A stretch of 35,066 nt of DNA, from contig NW_003546355.1 of assembly GCF_000090795.2 (NCBI RefSeq), positions 138,354 to 173,419 of the forward strand, given 5' to 3'. This document shows, piece by piece, positions 1 to 10,940 of the stretch; positions within the stretch are counted from its first letter, which is position 1, and each line of letters begins with the position of its first letter. Origin of the DNA: Amphimedon queenslandica. Its lineage: Eukaryota; Porifera; Demospongiae; Haplosclerida; Niphatidae. Below the pieces are notes generated by a model that searched no databases, had not been told where the DNA came from, and saw nothing but the letters and a program-made list of their open reading frames with translations. The translations under genes and the position numbers were made by a program.

Positions 1-256
1 ATTTTGTGCTGGTTGTAACACTAGAATATTTGATCGGTTTATACTTAGAGTTCAAGATAAGTCCTGGCATGCTAAATGCCTTCGGTGCTCAGACTGCCAG
101 TGTCAACTCTCTGATAAATGCTACTCTAGAAGTGGACAAGTCTATTGTAAAGATGATTTTTCAAAGTATGAAAAGAGAGGGGGGAGAGAGAGGGAGAGAG
201 AGAGAGGAGAGGGAGAGAGGGAGAGAGAGAGAGAGAGAGGGAGAGAGAGAGAGAGA

Positions 257-329
<73 letters not shown>

Positions 330-1432
330 AGAGAGAGGGGGGAGGGAAGAGGAGAGTATGAACTAATCCTTTGCTATAGTATAAAAATACATTGAAAGTG
401 TCCACTAATAAAAATATTTGAGATACTTGTAAGTATTTTATTTACCCAACTATATAGTAATTGCAGGGAAAACACATTAGTTTCTGATATTATACATACT
501 TGTACAATCCCTGGTGCCTGCACATCTCCACAATGTACACGTATTAAACCCTAATATGAGGGTAACTATCTCATATTTCTAAGGTTATAGTTCCCCACTA
601 TGTTTGTATACATGCAGCACTTTTAATATTATTATTATTATTATTATCAGATTAAATATAATTTTATTTTGGTGGCTATCATGTGCTCAGTGCACGAATG
701 GTCATGCTTTGTAATGGACAGACACACACTGACTGCCCCCAGGGCACCTGTTTTAAAGTACTGCCAAGTTTTCATTGTAGGTTTGTGTTGGCATAGTGAT
801 ACTACTATCTCTCTCTGTTATGCTTGATTATAATTAACCTTGGAAGATTGTTTTAAATTTATATATATTATTTATAAAAGAAGGAACCACCAAAAGGAAC
901 TCTTGTTAATAAAACGGGGCATCGGTCTCCGGGTGGCATTTTATTTAAAATGTAATCTAATTGTTATACATTTGGATATATGCATGTATACAGCCTTTGT
1001 CTAACAATAATGGGTTTTTGTATATCCGCTTCCTATATAGTAGTACTATACTGTTATACTATAGACAGTGTTTTCTTATTGAATTATACTGTACTTCCAA
1101 TTTATGCAGTGATCTCAGACTCTGTTATACAATTTTTTGTAATGTGGAATTGACCTTTGAGCCTTTGTCAATGTCTTATGCCAACTGGCACTGGCTACCT
1201 CATGGTAACTGTGGTAACTGTGTTTGTGCCACTGTGAACCAGGTTTTGGTTACTGGGCAACATAAAATGACAATCTAAGCAGCTGTAGGAAAGAGCGCTG
1301 ACTATTGAATGATTTAGAGGGAGGGAGAGAGACAGAGGAGGGTGTTTTGTTGAATGTACATTGTCAAAAGAGAGGGAGTGACTGACCTTATTTACATAAC
1401 ACCTGGTAATCAATTGCCCCTGTACCCTCCTC

Positions 1433-1465
<33 letters not shown>

Positions 1466-2613
1466 TCCTCTCTTCCTCTCTTCCTCTCTCTCGCTCTCTC
1501 TTTTTCTAGGAGATTTGGTACAAGATGTGCTGGTTGTCAGCAGCCTATACCACCAACACAAGTAGTGAGGAGGGCACAGGAGAATGTCTATCATCTCCAA
1601 TGTTTCGCGTGCTTTATTTGTCAGCGACAGCTCTCCACAGGAGATGAGTTCTATCTAATGGACGACAGGAAGCTAGTCTGTAAGGCTGACTATGAGGCAG
1701 CTAAAGCTAGAGGTAGGGAAGGAGAGAGAGAGAGAGAGAGAGAGAGTACTATGCTGTTTTTTGTTTTTTGTCTAATTTTCCAGACACGCTAATTATTAGG
1801 TTTGTCTGGCTGATATTACACATTTATGGTTTCTGCATGTACATGTACATGTATATACATGTACATGTACTTGCATACAAGTCAGACTCATGTACATTAT
1901 ATATATAGTATAGGATTATGTCTGTCAGTTTAATTATCCAATTATCATGATTTGTGGCTGAACCCTGATATTAGTTACCTGTATTTGCCTTAGGGCTAAC
2001 ACTTGGTTGGCTTTTCCTCCTTTTTGGATTAACTTCTCCATTCCCTTTTCTCTGCTATTTTTCATTTTTCTCTCTCTCTCTTTCTCTGTAGCAGATGGCA
2101 GTCAAAAGCGTCCAAGGACCACCATTAGTCAAAAACAGCTGGACCTTCTCAAAACTGCCTACTGCGTCAGCCCAAAACCTTCCCGTCATGTCCGCCAAGA
2201 ACTCTCGGATAAAACCGGACTGGACATGCGCGTGGTTCAAGTTTGGTTCCAGAACAAGCGAGCAAAAGACAAAAGGACAAAGAAGGACGATGGGTCGGAC
2301 GAGGGAGCAGGAGAGGGTGAGGGAAGGGGAGGGGATGGGGACTTTAGTGTGTCCACACCCACTAGTGCCACTGATGATATACAGGGACAATTTATACTAG
2401 ATCCAGGTGAGCGAGAATTCAGTATTATTATTATTATTATTATTTTTATTTTTATAAAAACTAAAACAAGGAAGATAGAGAATAAAATTGATATTATTAA
2501 ATTATTATTGTTGTCGTTGTTCTTATTTATTGTTGTTGTTGTTATCATTAGATATAGCTCAGCAGGGCATTGATGCTCCTCCCCCTAATCCCATCGGCAC
2601 CACTAGTGCGTAG
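1..2613 (+). CDS. Lhx3/4: LIM-homeodomain transcription factor, Lhx3/4 class (5' partial)
   Basis: Predicted exons are 1-165, 1510-1712, 2092-2406 and 2552-2613; the gene begins upstream of the window. Exon 1 encodes the first LIM zinc finger (starts FCAGC, ends near YCKDDFSK). Exon 2 encodes the second ([43 protein letters not shown]), very close to vertebrate LHX3/LHX4. Exon 3 carries the homeodomain, with KRPRTTI at its start and helix 3 [19 protein letters not shown], also typical of the class. Such proteins bind DNA in the nucleus and use their LIM domains to recruit LDB-type cofactors. The tail after the homeodomain is short and acidic/Gly-rich and ends IGTTSA-stop. The acceptor of exon 3 is a tandem TAGCAG, so an alanine before the homeodomain may be optional. 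Class assignment is strong; only the N-terminus is missing. Confidence 0.93.
178..345. repeat. (GA)n microsatellite
   Basis: About 165 bp of nearly uninterrupted GA dinucleotides with occasional GG interruptions, just inside Lhx3/4 intron 1. It gives spurious Arg-Glu and Leu-Ser open frames on the two strands. Confidence 0.95.
1439..1502. repeat. (CT)n pyrimidine tract before the exon 2 acceptor
   Basis: CT dinucleotides followed by CTCTTCCT repeats directly upstream of the Lhx3/4 exon 2 splice acceptor. It probably doubles as the polypyrimidine tract. Shorter (CT)n tracts stand before other acceptors, for example at 2070-2087 and 8253-8276. Confidence 0.85.
1836..1876. repeat. Self-complementary (TACATG)n repeat
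   Basis: Copies of ACATGT/TGTACA in Lhx3/4 intron 2. The unit equals its own reverse complement, so the array can fold on itself. The same unit recurs at about 8379-8395, 31205-31260, 32085-32101 and 32122-32135. Confidence 0.85.
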
Positions 2614-3554
2614 CTCTCTGAACTTGATTTTAGTTCATACTGTAAGTGAGTACCAATGTAGTCATTATAAAGCATGTTTTATGCCCAAGAATGATCTACA
2701 ATGTAGGTCTAATGTTACGCTAGTCCTGACGTTACGTTGACGCTGGAATCGAATCTGGTTCGATTCCAGCGGAAGGCATGCGTCAAAAGGTCAAATCGCC
2801 CACGCTTTTGATTAAAAATTGACGGTACGTTGGCCTAGTGTCATGTTGTGAACCAGGCTTAAAGCTTCTTGTTGATCCAATTTTGTATCAACTTCAAAGC
2901 TAATCAAGGATATACTGTAATTGTTAGTCTTTTATTATCCCTGACAAAGCTTAAATTGATCGTCCTCTTCCTTCGGCTTTTCATATAAAACAATCAAGTT
3001 TTATATTAATTGTCCTATGATAAATACACTACATTTGTTTGATTATGCTGCAAATCTTTTTTTTTATTGTTCTATTATTATATTCATGAATATCTCTCTC
3101 TCTCTCTCTCTCTTTATAGAGCGAATTCTGTGGTAATTAACTAATTGAATTTATTATTTACAATTATTATAATTCCTAATAACTTTATTGTTATTTTCAC
3201 TCAATATTCTCGCTCCTCTCTCTCTTTTCAATTTTTTTTTTTTTTGGGAGAATACCAAAATATACAAAACTGACCACCTGGAATTAGTTTTCAAATGCTC
3301 CTTTTTGCAAAAACCAATTATTACTATTATTATTTATTATTGCTATTAATAGAAGCAAGGCCACTTTATTATTATCTCTACTTTTTGTTCCTTTGAATTT
3401 CTCTCGTGATTTTGTACTTTTTCCTAAAAATACAATAATAATAATTTTTGCTTCATTTAAAATAAATGATAAATTGATAATAATTGATTAATCAAGTAGG
3501 GGTGTGGCTTTTTATAGATTTTAAGGGGGCGTGGTTTGTTGCATAATTTTTATC
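2614..3554. other. Intergenic region between Lhx3/4 and ACADM
   Basis: About 940 bp without a supportable gene. It holds a perfect hairpin at 2741-2771, a (CT)n tract at about 3092-3112, a poly-T run near 3229-3245 and, just before ACADM, a GC-box-like GGGGGCGTGG at about 3527-3536 that may belong to the ACADM promoter. Confidence 0.6.
2741..2771. repeat. Perfect 13-bp stem hairpin downstream of Lhx3/4
   Basis: The arms cgctggaatcgaa (2741-2753) and ttcgattccagcg (2759-2771) are exact reverse complements around a five-base loop. It lies 127 bp after the Lhx3/4 stop, possibly in its 3' UTR. The right arm includes GGTTCGATTCC, which matches a tRNA B-box, but no cloverleaf is visible. Confidence 0.75.
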
Positions 3555-6046
3555 ATGGCCAGCAAATTGGTGTCTCTAAGCAAGTTTACCTCGTTTTCTC
3601 GACAAGCCTTTCATGGGATTAGGTATTGTAGTGGCATAAACTTTGGTAAGCTAACCCCTTCCCTGTTTTGGTGGAAGGAGAAACAAATTGTCGTTCAAAA
3701 TATTATTTTTAAATGTATTTTTAGAGTTGACTCCACAGCAGAAAGAGTTCCAAGATACTTCGCGTCGTTTTGCACGAGATGAGATCATACCAGTAGCAGC
3801 ACATTATGACAAAACGGGAGAGGTGAGACAGAGAGAATACTGTACGTCAAGTAATAAAATGAATTCTCTTATTTCTTAATTTCTTAGTACCCATGGCCTG
3901 TGTTAAAGAAAGCCTGGGAACTTGGTCTTATTAACCAAGCCGTGCCAGAGGAATATGGTTAGTCGTGCGACTTTTGTGTGAATATTATATACCCTAGAGT
4001 GACTTTTAACTGCGGGTACTAAATTTTGCAATTTTAGCACAAGGTAGATTTTGCTGGTATTAAAAATTGCGATTAAGTAATTATTACTAATAGTTATATG
4101 GCATCATGATGTCATTATTAATAATTGCGCGTATTAATAATTACGATTTTTAACCCAAACGCAAAATTCGCAATTAATAGTACCCGTATTTAAAAGTAAC
4201 CTTAAGGTATGCCTTTTCTATTCTTTTAGGCGGTCTTGGTCTTCCGCTGGTTGACATGTGTATCAATGCAATCGAGCTAGCTTTTGGTTGCACTGGAATA
4301 AGTACAGCTATTGGTGCTAATGATCTTGCTGTATGCCAAGAATTTTTCTAATTCCTTTTTTGACTATTTTGTTTTTAATTCAGGAAGCACCTGTCATTCT
4401 TGGCGGGTCTCACGAGATAAAGAAAAAGTTTCTCGGTAGGATGACAGAAGAGCCTCTAATTGCTGTCAGTATATATATATTTTTATTTTATTTTATTTTT
4501 CTTTTTATAGGCTTATTGTGTTACAGAGCCTGATTGCGGCTCTGATGTATCTGGGATTAAAACAACAGCTGTTAAGAAAGGAAACGAGGTAATCAATATT
4601 ATTTATGTGTTTATTTATTTATTCGTTTGTTTTTTTATCAGTGGGTTATCAACGGTAACAAGATGTGGATCACTAATGGTGGCTATGCTAATTGGTAAGC
4701 GATATTTTTTGTTTTTATTATGACCACATCCACTTAAGGTACTTCCTGTTAGCCCGGTCGGACCCTAACGCTAAGACTGGAGACGCTTTCACTGCCTTTG
4801 TAGTCGAGAGAGACACTCCTGGGATAACACCGGGGAAGAAGGTATAAACAAAGAATATAAAATACTTTTAAAACATTTTTTATTCATATGCATGTACTTA
4901 TGTTGCATAGAAAGTTTGAGCTGATACAGGGACTTTGGTCAAATTTTGCCAAAAATGAAAAGTAGAGAATTCTCCATTTTTATTACATTTCCTGATGCAT
5001 ATACATGTACTTATGTTGTGTAGAAAGTTTGAGCTGATTCCGATTAAAATTGGATTTTTTACAAATTTTTAAAGTTGCTCAAAAATTGGACAAAAGTCCC
5101 TTCTATTTTGTCAAAAATGACTGAGAGAGAATCCTCAATTTTTACTGATACATGCACATGTTCTTACGTTGCTTACAACAACTACATGTATGTTTTAAGC
5201 TATATACTTGTACAAATTAGTTTTTATACCTTCTCATTCTTTTTACTTCAGGAATGGAACATGGGACAGAGAGCGTCTAATACAGCCGGAGTGACATTTG
5301 AAGACGTTGTCATCCCAAATGAAGTCCGTTCCAACCTTTATCCTCTTCCATTTCTCTTCTAGAATGTTCTAGGTGCTCCTGGCAAAGGATTCAAGATAGC
5401 CATGGGGGCTTTTGATCTCACCAGACCAGCTGTAAAACTCTCCGTTATATTTCAACTTTTATTTTATCATTTGAAAGGTTGCAGCTGGAGCAGTCGGCTT
5501 AGCTCAGAGAGCACTAGAAGAAGCAACTAAATACGCTCTGACAAGAAAGACATTTGGAAAATATCTTATAGATGTAAATATTTGACTCATGCCCCATTGT
5601 CTTAGCTCCTTCTTCATAGCATCAAGCAGTGGCCTTCATATTAGCCAATATGGCCATTGGTATTGAATCAAGTCGACTCTGCACTTATCGCAGTGCCTGG
5701 GAGGCTGATCAAGGCAGACAAAACACTTATTATGCGTCCATTGCTAAAGCTCTTGCGGCCGACGTTGCAATGAAATGTACCACGGATGCCGTCCAGGTCT
5801 TTAAGATACCGGGTCTGGTATTATTGCTTATTTTTGGGCCCCCTGTAGGTATTTGGTGGCGCAGGTTACAACAGTGAGTATCCGGTCGAGAAGTTAATGA
5901 GAGATGCAAAAATATTCCAGGTTACCTTGTAAAATTTTTGCACATTACCTTACTCAAATTTTTTATAGATTTACGAAGGGACAGCTCAAGTTCAACGTGT
6001 TGTAATTTCTCGTATTATTGAGCAGTATGCGAAGAGTACCATGTGA
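3555..6046 (+). CDS. ACADM: Medium-chain acyl-CoA dehydrogenase, mitochondrial
   Basis: Fourteen exons: 3555-3645, 3725-3822, 3888-3957, 4230-4330, 4384-4464, 4511-4588, 4642-4694, 4739-4841, 5252-5323, 5363-5431, 5478-5573, 5620-5796, 5849-5920, 5969-6046. All phases agree and give about 412 aa (human 421). The enzyme makes the first dehydrogenation of medium-chain acyl-CoA in mitochondrial beta-oxidation, using FAD and passing electrons to ETF. The N-terminus ([19 protein letters not shown]) looks like a targeting presequence. Family signatures are visible: [29 protein letters not shown], and the C-terminal [10 protein letters not shown] with the catalytic glutamate, which is diagnostic of the medium-chain enzyme. 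An upstream GTG in frame at 3531 was not taken as start. Intron 8 (4842-5251) holds a decayed copy of the window's satellite family. Confidence 0.96.
4890..5170 (-). repeat. Decayed copies of the ~177-bp intronic satellite
   Basis: In ACADM intron 8, segments resembling TAGAAAGTTTGAGCTGAT recur near 4910 and 5021, followed by A/T-rich text with aaaatga and cctgatgcatatacatgtacttatgttg. They match parts of the RABL6-intron array in the same orientation but are diverged and irregularly spaced (about 111 and 150 bp). Oldest-looking member of the family in the window. Confidence 0.6.
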
Positions 6047-6503
6047 TGATCACATGCCCCATACATTATTGACTACCATTATTATTATTTTGTTATGTTA
6101 TGTGTTTGTCTAGATATATATTATGTAATGTCTGATACAGATATATGATAATGTATACTTGGAAGTTTTTCATCTTAATCTTGAGAGTAGCACTCGGAGT
6201 AGCATGATTCATGATGGTATCGTAGTCAGAAGTCAAGATTGTCCCAAAGTTCACTGGTTTTATGGAATGGGTAAAAGGTGGAATGTTTGAATTTATTCAT
6301 TATTACTCTTAGTACAATTTTTGTTGAACTATAAGATGTGAATAAAAGAAAGGAAAATGTTATGAATACATTTTCAAAGTGCTTAATAGTTGTGGTCACA
6401 CCTATGTGTTGCCATGGCGATTGAACAACAATTCTGAGGCGCCTGTTGGCAAAGTGAGCATTCTTTTTCATACCAGAGCCTCCTCGTACCAAGGAGAGAT
6501 AAA
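6047..6503. other. ACADM-ODF2 spacer with a possible short upstream ORF
   Basis: This region holds the ACADM 3' end and the ODF2 promoter/5' UTR. A seven-codon ORF with a strong initiation context (gccATGG) runs from 6414 to the stop at 6435-6437, before the ODF2 start. No other gene is apparent. Confidence 0.5.
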
Positions 6504-9500
6504 ATGAACAGGTCTCTCTCCCCGGTACATCTACATGTTAGTAGAAAGGCTCCAGTCCACGTACATGTCAGTACAAGCCCTGTATTAGATAAAAAGGTAT
6601 TTATTGTGCCTTTAATGGTTGCTTTACGTCTTTGTTTCCAGGCCTCTTCTAGGAGGATGAGAGCCAGTGATTGGGTGAAGGCCAGCACTAGCAAGGGGCC
6701 ATGGATCCCACCGCCTGGAAGAACAACCCGTCAAATATCAACCAGTGGTGGAGCAACAAGAATGTCCTGGGAGGTATATATAATATAATGAATAATACTA
6801 AGCTTATAAGTGAAGCTTCTTTGTGCACTTAAAAATCACCATAAGTGTTTGTTTATTCTCACTTTGCACCACAGGGTCCAACTCATCGACTTGATATAGA
6901 GCCCGGCTATAATGCAGATGGTACTTGCCTTCACGTCAGCGACTTGAACTCAGGAGCAAATGGCTCCACTGATATAATACTGGTATGCAAGATCGCACTA
7001 GTATAAATACAGTGATATAGCAATCGCTGGTGCAAATCAATGACACATGATTATATATTGGAATGAAAAACTATTTATTTTCTTTTTGCTGTTTCTAGGA
7101 GCCAGCTGAAAGCAATGGTACTCACACTAAGCTAGACAGCCTGAGAGCTGAAGTGAGCTCACTCAAGAATGAAATGGAGCGACAGAAAAACTTAAGAGAG
7201 CTTGACGAGAGAGAACTTGAAATTCGAGCTCAGTCTCGACTCAATTCTCGAGGAGGAGGAGGAGGAGGGAAGAGGATGAGAAGTACGAGCCCAGTCTCCA
7301 AGCTACTAGCCGAAAGTTACGATGCTGAGCAAGTTAACACAAATCGCGAATCACTGATGCAAACGCTAACAGAGACTGAGCTAGACTTGAACTCGGTTAA
7401 TCGTCAGATTGATCTCTTAAAGGAGACCCTGAGACTACTGATACGAGTGAGCCCTTGATTGATACAAATATCATAATTTGATACCCCTAATCACAAAGTC
7501 CTAGCGCTAACTAGTGATCATTACCATCAGTCCATATTTGCACTATGCGGCAATTAGCAATAATGTGCTACATTTAATACCTCACCTTCAAATTTTGTAT
7601 TTCTATGCTAAAGATAATATTTTTGATGCAAGATAAAGCATTTATACATAATTATACTTATACTTATTATACTTAATTTCTATATATTTATACTTTTAAG
7701 TTATTTTTTATTGTATTTATTTTGTTGTGATAGGATAAATCTCTTTCTCCAAGTCGTGCTCGGGAGGCAACAGATCAGACCTGTGTCCTTCAGGAGAGAC
7801 TAAGCGAGCTACTCCTCTCTTTAAAAACAGCCAAACACCTCATAAGATCCCAGCAAACCAAAGAGTCAAAAATCAAGCACTACACCGAAGAGATCGAGAG
7901 CCTATTAAAGAAACTAACAGAATCAGAAGCAAGTGTCCAATCTTTTAGAAGAGAGCTACAGGATAAGGAGAGTCTAACAATCCACTCACAGCAATTGCAT
8001 GAACACCTTAATGAGAAGGAAAAGGAACTGACAGAGCTAACAATGAAAATAAAGGTATTGCCAGCCAAGCAAACAAGAGTAATCGGCTCTTTTTGATTTC
8101 TCCATACATAGTCGCTGGAAGAAACCCTCTCGCAGAATGAGTTTGAGTATGCAAAGTTGAAGTCTGAGTTCCAGACTATGAAGAGGAAGGCTGACCTTGA
8201 CAAGGACACACTCAAGCGCTCAAACAAGTAAAGCAACTAATTGAGATACCTCACTCTCTCTCTCTCTCTCTCTCCTTAGGCAACAGAAAGATAAAGTGTT
8301 AAAGACAGAGAAATCAATTGAAGCTTTGAACACACAAGTTGACTGTCTAGTAAGAAACAGCACCTATTAACCTGTAGTACATGTACATGTACACCTCTCT
8401 GCTTCCTTATAACAGATTAGTGAACTTGATTTGGAGAGAAGCAAGAGCTCAAGAACAAGCAGAGAAAAGGCACAGATGGAGTCAGACTTGGGATGCTTGA
8501 AAAAGTGAATTTAATAAATGCAAATAAAATTAATTTGACTTCACTTGATATTATCATTTTTATAGTCAAATAAAAGATGTCGAGAAGTCCTTTAGTGCTG
8601 TCTCAGCAAAACTGTCGCAAAGGAACAGAGAATATGGAGCACTCCAAATAGAAAATGATCAAAACAAGGCAAGGAGTCATAAACAAAAGCCACCAATACA
8701 ATTATAATTTCCTCATACAATTATAGGCTACTGTAGTATCACTTGAAAGCAGGCTACAGACACAAGAAAATCAGGTTGAATCAATAATAATTTATTAATA
8801 ATAATAATTTACAATGCTCTCCATACACATGCAGTTATTGTCAGCTCAAAACACACTATCAGATGCACAGGGAACCATAGCACAATATGAGACACTGCTC
8901 AGGGACTATAAAACACAGGTAGGCCCAATATATGCAAGTAGACATGCAGTGAACTGCACAATGGAATCACTGATTTCATAACTAATTGTTGCATTAGCTT
9001 GACAAGCATGAGCAGGAGCTGCATCAAAAGGAGCAAGAGATTGAAAGACTTCAACATGAGAGCTATATTGACATGGAAAAGGTAAAAATGATGGGATTTT
9101 CTGACATTATAAATCATCATTCATGCACAGTCCAAAATAGCATATCAGAAGCAGCTTTCAGAGATGGAGCCTATAGCTGATGAGTTGAAGGTACATGAAG
9201 TTTCTGTTGCATTAGATCAATTGTATTGTATTTAAACAGGCAGCAACAATTAAACTTCAAGACTCCAAGGAAAGGTTGGCACAATATGAGCAAGCAACTG
9301 CAGACCAGACCAGAATGATTGCAGATTTAAGGATAAAGGTTAGCACATTTAACTATTGTGTACACCATGTACATGGTATAAATGGATGGTGTGTTCATTT
9401 ACAGAGTTCTTCTGTGGACAATTTAAAGGAGAAACTACAAGATAAGAAATCTGAAGTCAAAACTGCAGCAGTAAAGATTGAACTACTTGAAAAGTAAGAG

Positions 9501-10072
9501 ATGTATCAAATTTAGTTTTAATTCCCCCCCCCCTCTCTCTCTCTCATAAAGGAAGCTAGCTGATAGTGACAAGCAGAATAAAGACCTTCTACTCATCACT
9601 AGTAAAAAAGAAGAGCTAATCCAGCAGCTCCAATTCAAAGAGGAACAGTATATTGAGGAGATTGCCTCCCTCAATAGGCAGCTTGATAGCTCCAGATCTG
9701 ATGCCAGAAGACAAATTGAAGACATGAAGAATAGGAATGAGTCTAAAGAGAGGAGCCAATTAGCACGAATTGCTGATCTTGAAGCACAAGTAGGACGAGT
9801 TAATGCGCAACTCAGTCAAATGCAGAAAACTAAAGATGAGGTAAACTCATAATTAAGGACTTAGCAAAAATGTATATGCTTTCATTTATTCTCTTCCTTA
9901 TAAGGTTGAACGAAAATCCCAGTCAAAAGTCCGGGAGTTGCAGGAGAGACTCGATCAGTCTCAGGCAACGAGGAAGAGTCTTGAAAGTTACGTTAACTTT
10001 CTCAAGTCCTCATACTCATCGATTTTCAACGATACATCAAGCCCAGTCTGGAAATCCCCACTCACCCATTGA
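6504..10072 (+). CDS. ODF2: Outer dense fibre protein 2 / cenexin ortholog
   Basis: Seventeen exons: 6504-6596, 6642-6773, 6875-6982, 7099-7446, 7734-8054, 8112-8227, 8280-8349, 8416-8504, 8566-8668, 8727-8774, 8835-8918, 8998-9081, 9131-9190, 9240-9338, 9405-9493, 9552-9840, 9905-10072. Phases are consistent; the protein is about 766 aa (human isoforms near 800). In animals ODF2/cenexin builds centriolar appendages and supports ciliogenesis. The N-terminus has KGPWIPPPGRTTR, like KVPWMPPGKSSAR of human ODF2. From residue ~120 the protein is almost all coiled coil, with a Gly/Ser break near 165. The end, ERLDQSQATRKSLESYVNFL then KSSYSSIF, matches the human tail. The intron after 8668 uses a GC donor (AAG|GCAAGG); no GT donor keeps the frame. 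The exact start is less sure than the body. Confidence 0.92.
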
Positions 10073-10256
10073 GGAATGAGGATGGATGCCAAACTCCACA
10101 CAAAAATATAATTTAACGATAGAAGAGTGCAAATATAATTTTAACACAACGCCCCCTAAAAAACTCAAAATCTTTTAGCTTACATTTTAAATTATATTAT
10201 TAGAAGATCACTGTGATATAGTACAATTATTAATTATAGAGTATATTTTTTTCAAT

Positions 10257-10839
10257 TTAAGATTGTTCTTTTAGTCGTGCTTCCTCACTTTCAGCTACAG
10301 CTGTTTCTTGTAACAATCCTTCTCTACGACGTCTCGTCTCTAAATAAGTTCTGGGATGAATAGGAAGCAGTCCTGCCTAAAATAATTTTAAATTAAATTT
10401 TATTAGAAAAAATAAAATAAAATTAAGGCTGTGAGCTCACTAATCCTAGAATCTTAGACACTAAATTAGTAGGCGTGGCTCCAACTCCCAACCAATACCT
10501 AAACAAAATAATAAATAATAATAATAATAATAATAATAATAGCTACAATGCCCCACCCATCAATGACTAACTTGATTCTTTTAACATTGAGTGAGGCTAA
10601 TTTCTCATTGTTGTAGTTTGGCATAGGATCAAACGAGCCGAGCTAAAATTTTAGAAGTGATAATCACACAATTTTGAACTTAAAATCAATTAATTAATTA
10701 GGGGGCGGGGCTAACAGACCTGCTCAAGATGTCTGCCATTTCTTTTGAATCTACTCTCGGTCACAATAATGTGAAAAAATGGTCTATTCGTGCAGCCATG
10801 AAGGGCAAGCCTTATTTTTAGACCAGTGCAAGAGGGCAT
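10257..10839 (-). CDS. MRPS16: Mitochondrial small ribosomal subunit protein bS16m
   Basis: Four exons on the minus strand: 10839-10720, 10642-10572, 10498-10441 and 10376-10257, giving about 122 aa (human 137). The protein is the mitochondrial counterpart of bacterial S16. Recognised by LKIRLALHGCTNRPFFHIIV near the N-terminus, LGSFDPMPN, then RIKYWLGVGATPTN and LGLAGLLPIHP, all matching the human order of motifs. There is no long presequence ahead of the S16 core; in the family targeting is often internal. Intron 2 contains an (AAT)n run and intron 1 a GGGGGCGGGGC box. It lies head-to-head with MKKS (101 bp between start codons) and tail-to-tail with ODF2 (184 bp between stops). Confidence 0.95.
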
Positions 10840-10940
10840 ACTTCCAGACACCTATTAAAATAATTTTAAGGATAATTTAAAACACAATAAAATTCGTCCT
10901 TACCTGATCACGTGATCAAGTGGGCGTAGTTGAAGCAGAC
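10840..10940. promoter_or_regulatory. Shared divergent promoter region, MRPS16/MKKS
   Basis: Only 101 bp separate the two start codons. The spacer contains the perfect 14-bp palindrome TGATCACGTGATCA (10905-10918), centred on a CACGTG E-box of the type bound by USF/MITF/MYC-class bHLH proteins, followed by GTGGGCGTAG. The role is inferred from position. Confidence 0.6.

Larger units (their letters stand above)
166..1509 (+). other. Long intron 1 of the Lhx3/4 gene, rich in simple repeats
   Basis: This 1.34-kb intron separates the two LIM-finger exons. It starts with a long (GA)n tract and ends with a (CT)n tract leading into the acceptor TTTTTCTAG at 1501-1509. I see no exon, RNA gene or mobile-element coding sequence in it; the open frames here are products of the dinucleotide repeats. 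Confidence 0.7.

Noticed and set aside
142..405. Long Leu-Ser and Arg-Glu open frames at the window start
   Set aside because: Direct products of the (GA)n/(CT)n repeat inside an intron; no family resemblance.
2717..2790. Possible tRNA gene around GGTTCGATTCC
   Set aside because: The word lies in a 13-bp hairpin rather than a 5-bp T-arm. No acceptor stem, anticodon arm or clear A-box could be laid out.
6226..6694. Minus-strand open frames between ACADM and ODF2
   Set aside because: No domain, no splice partner and overlap with ODF2 exons; taken as chance frames.
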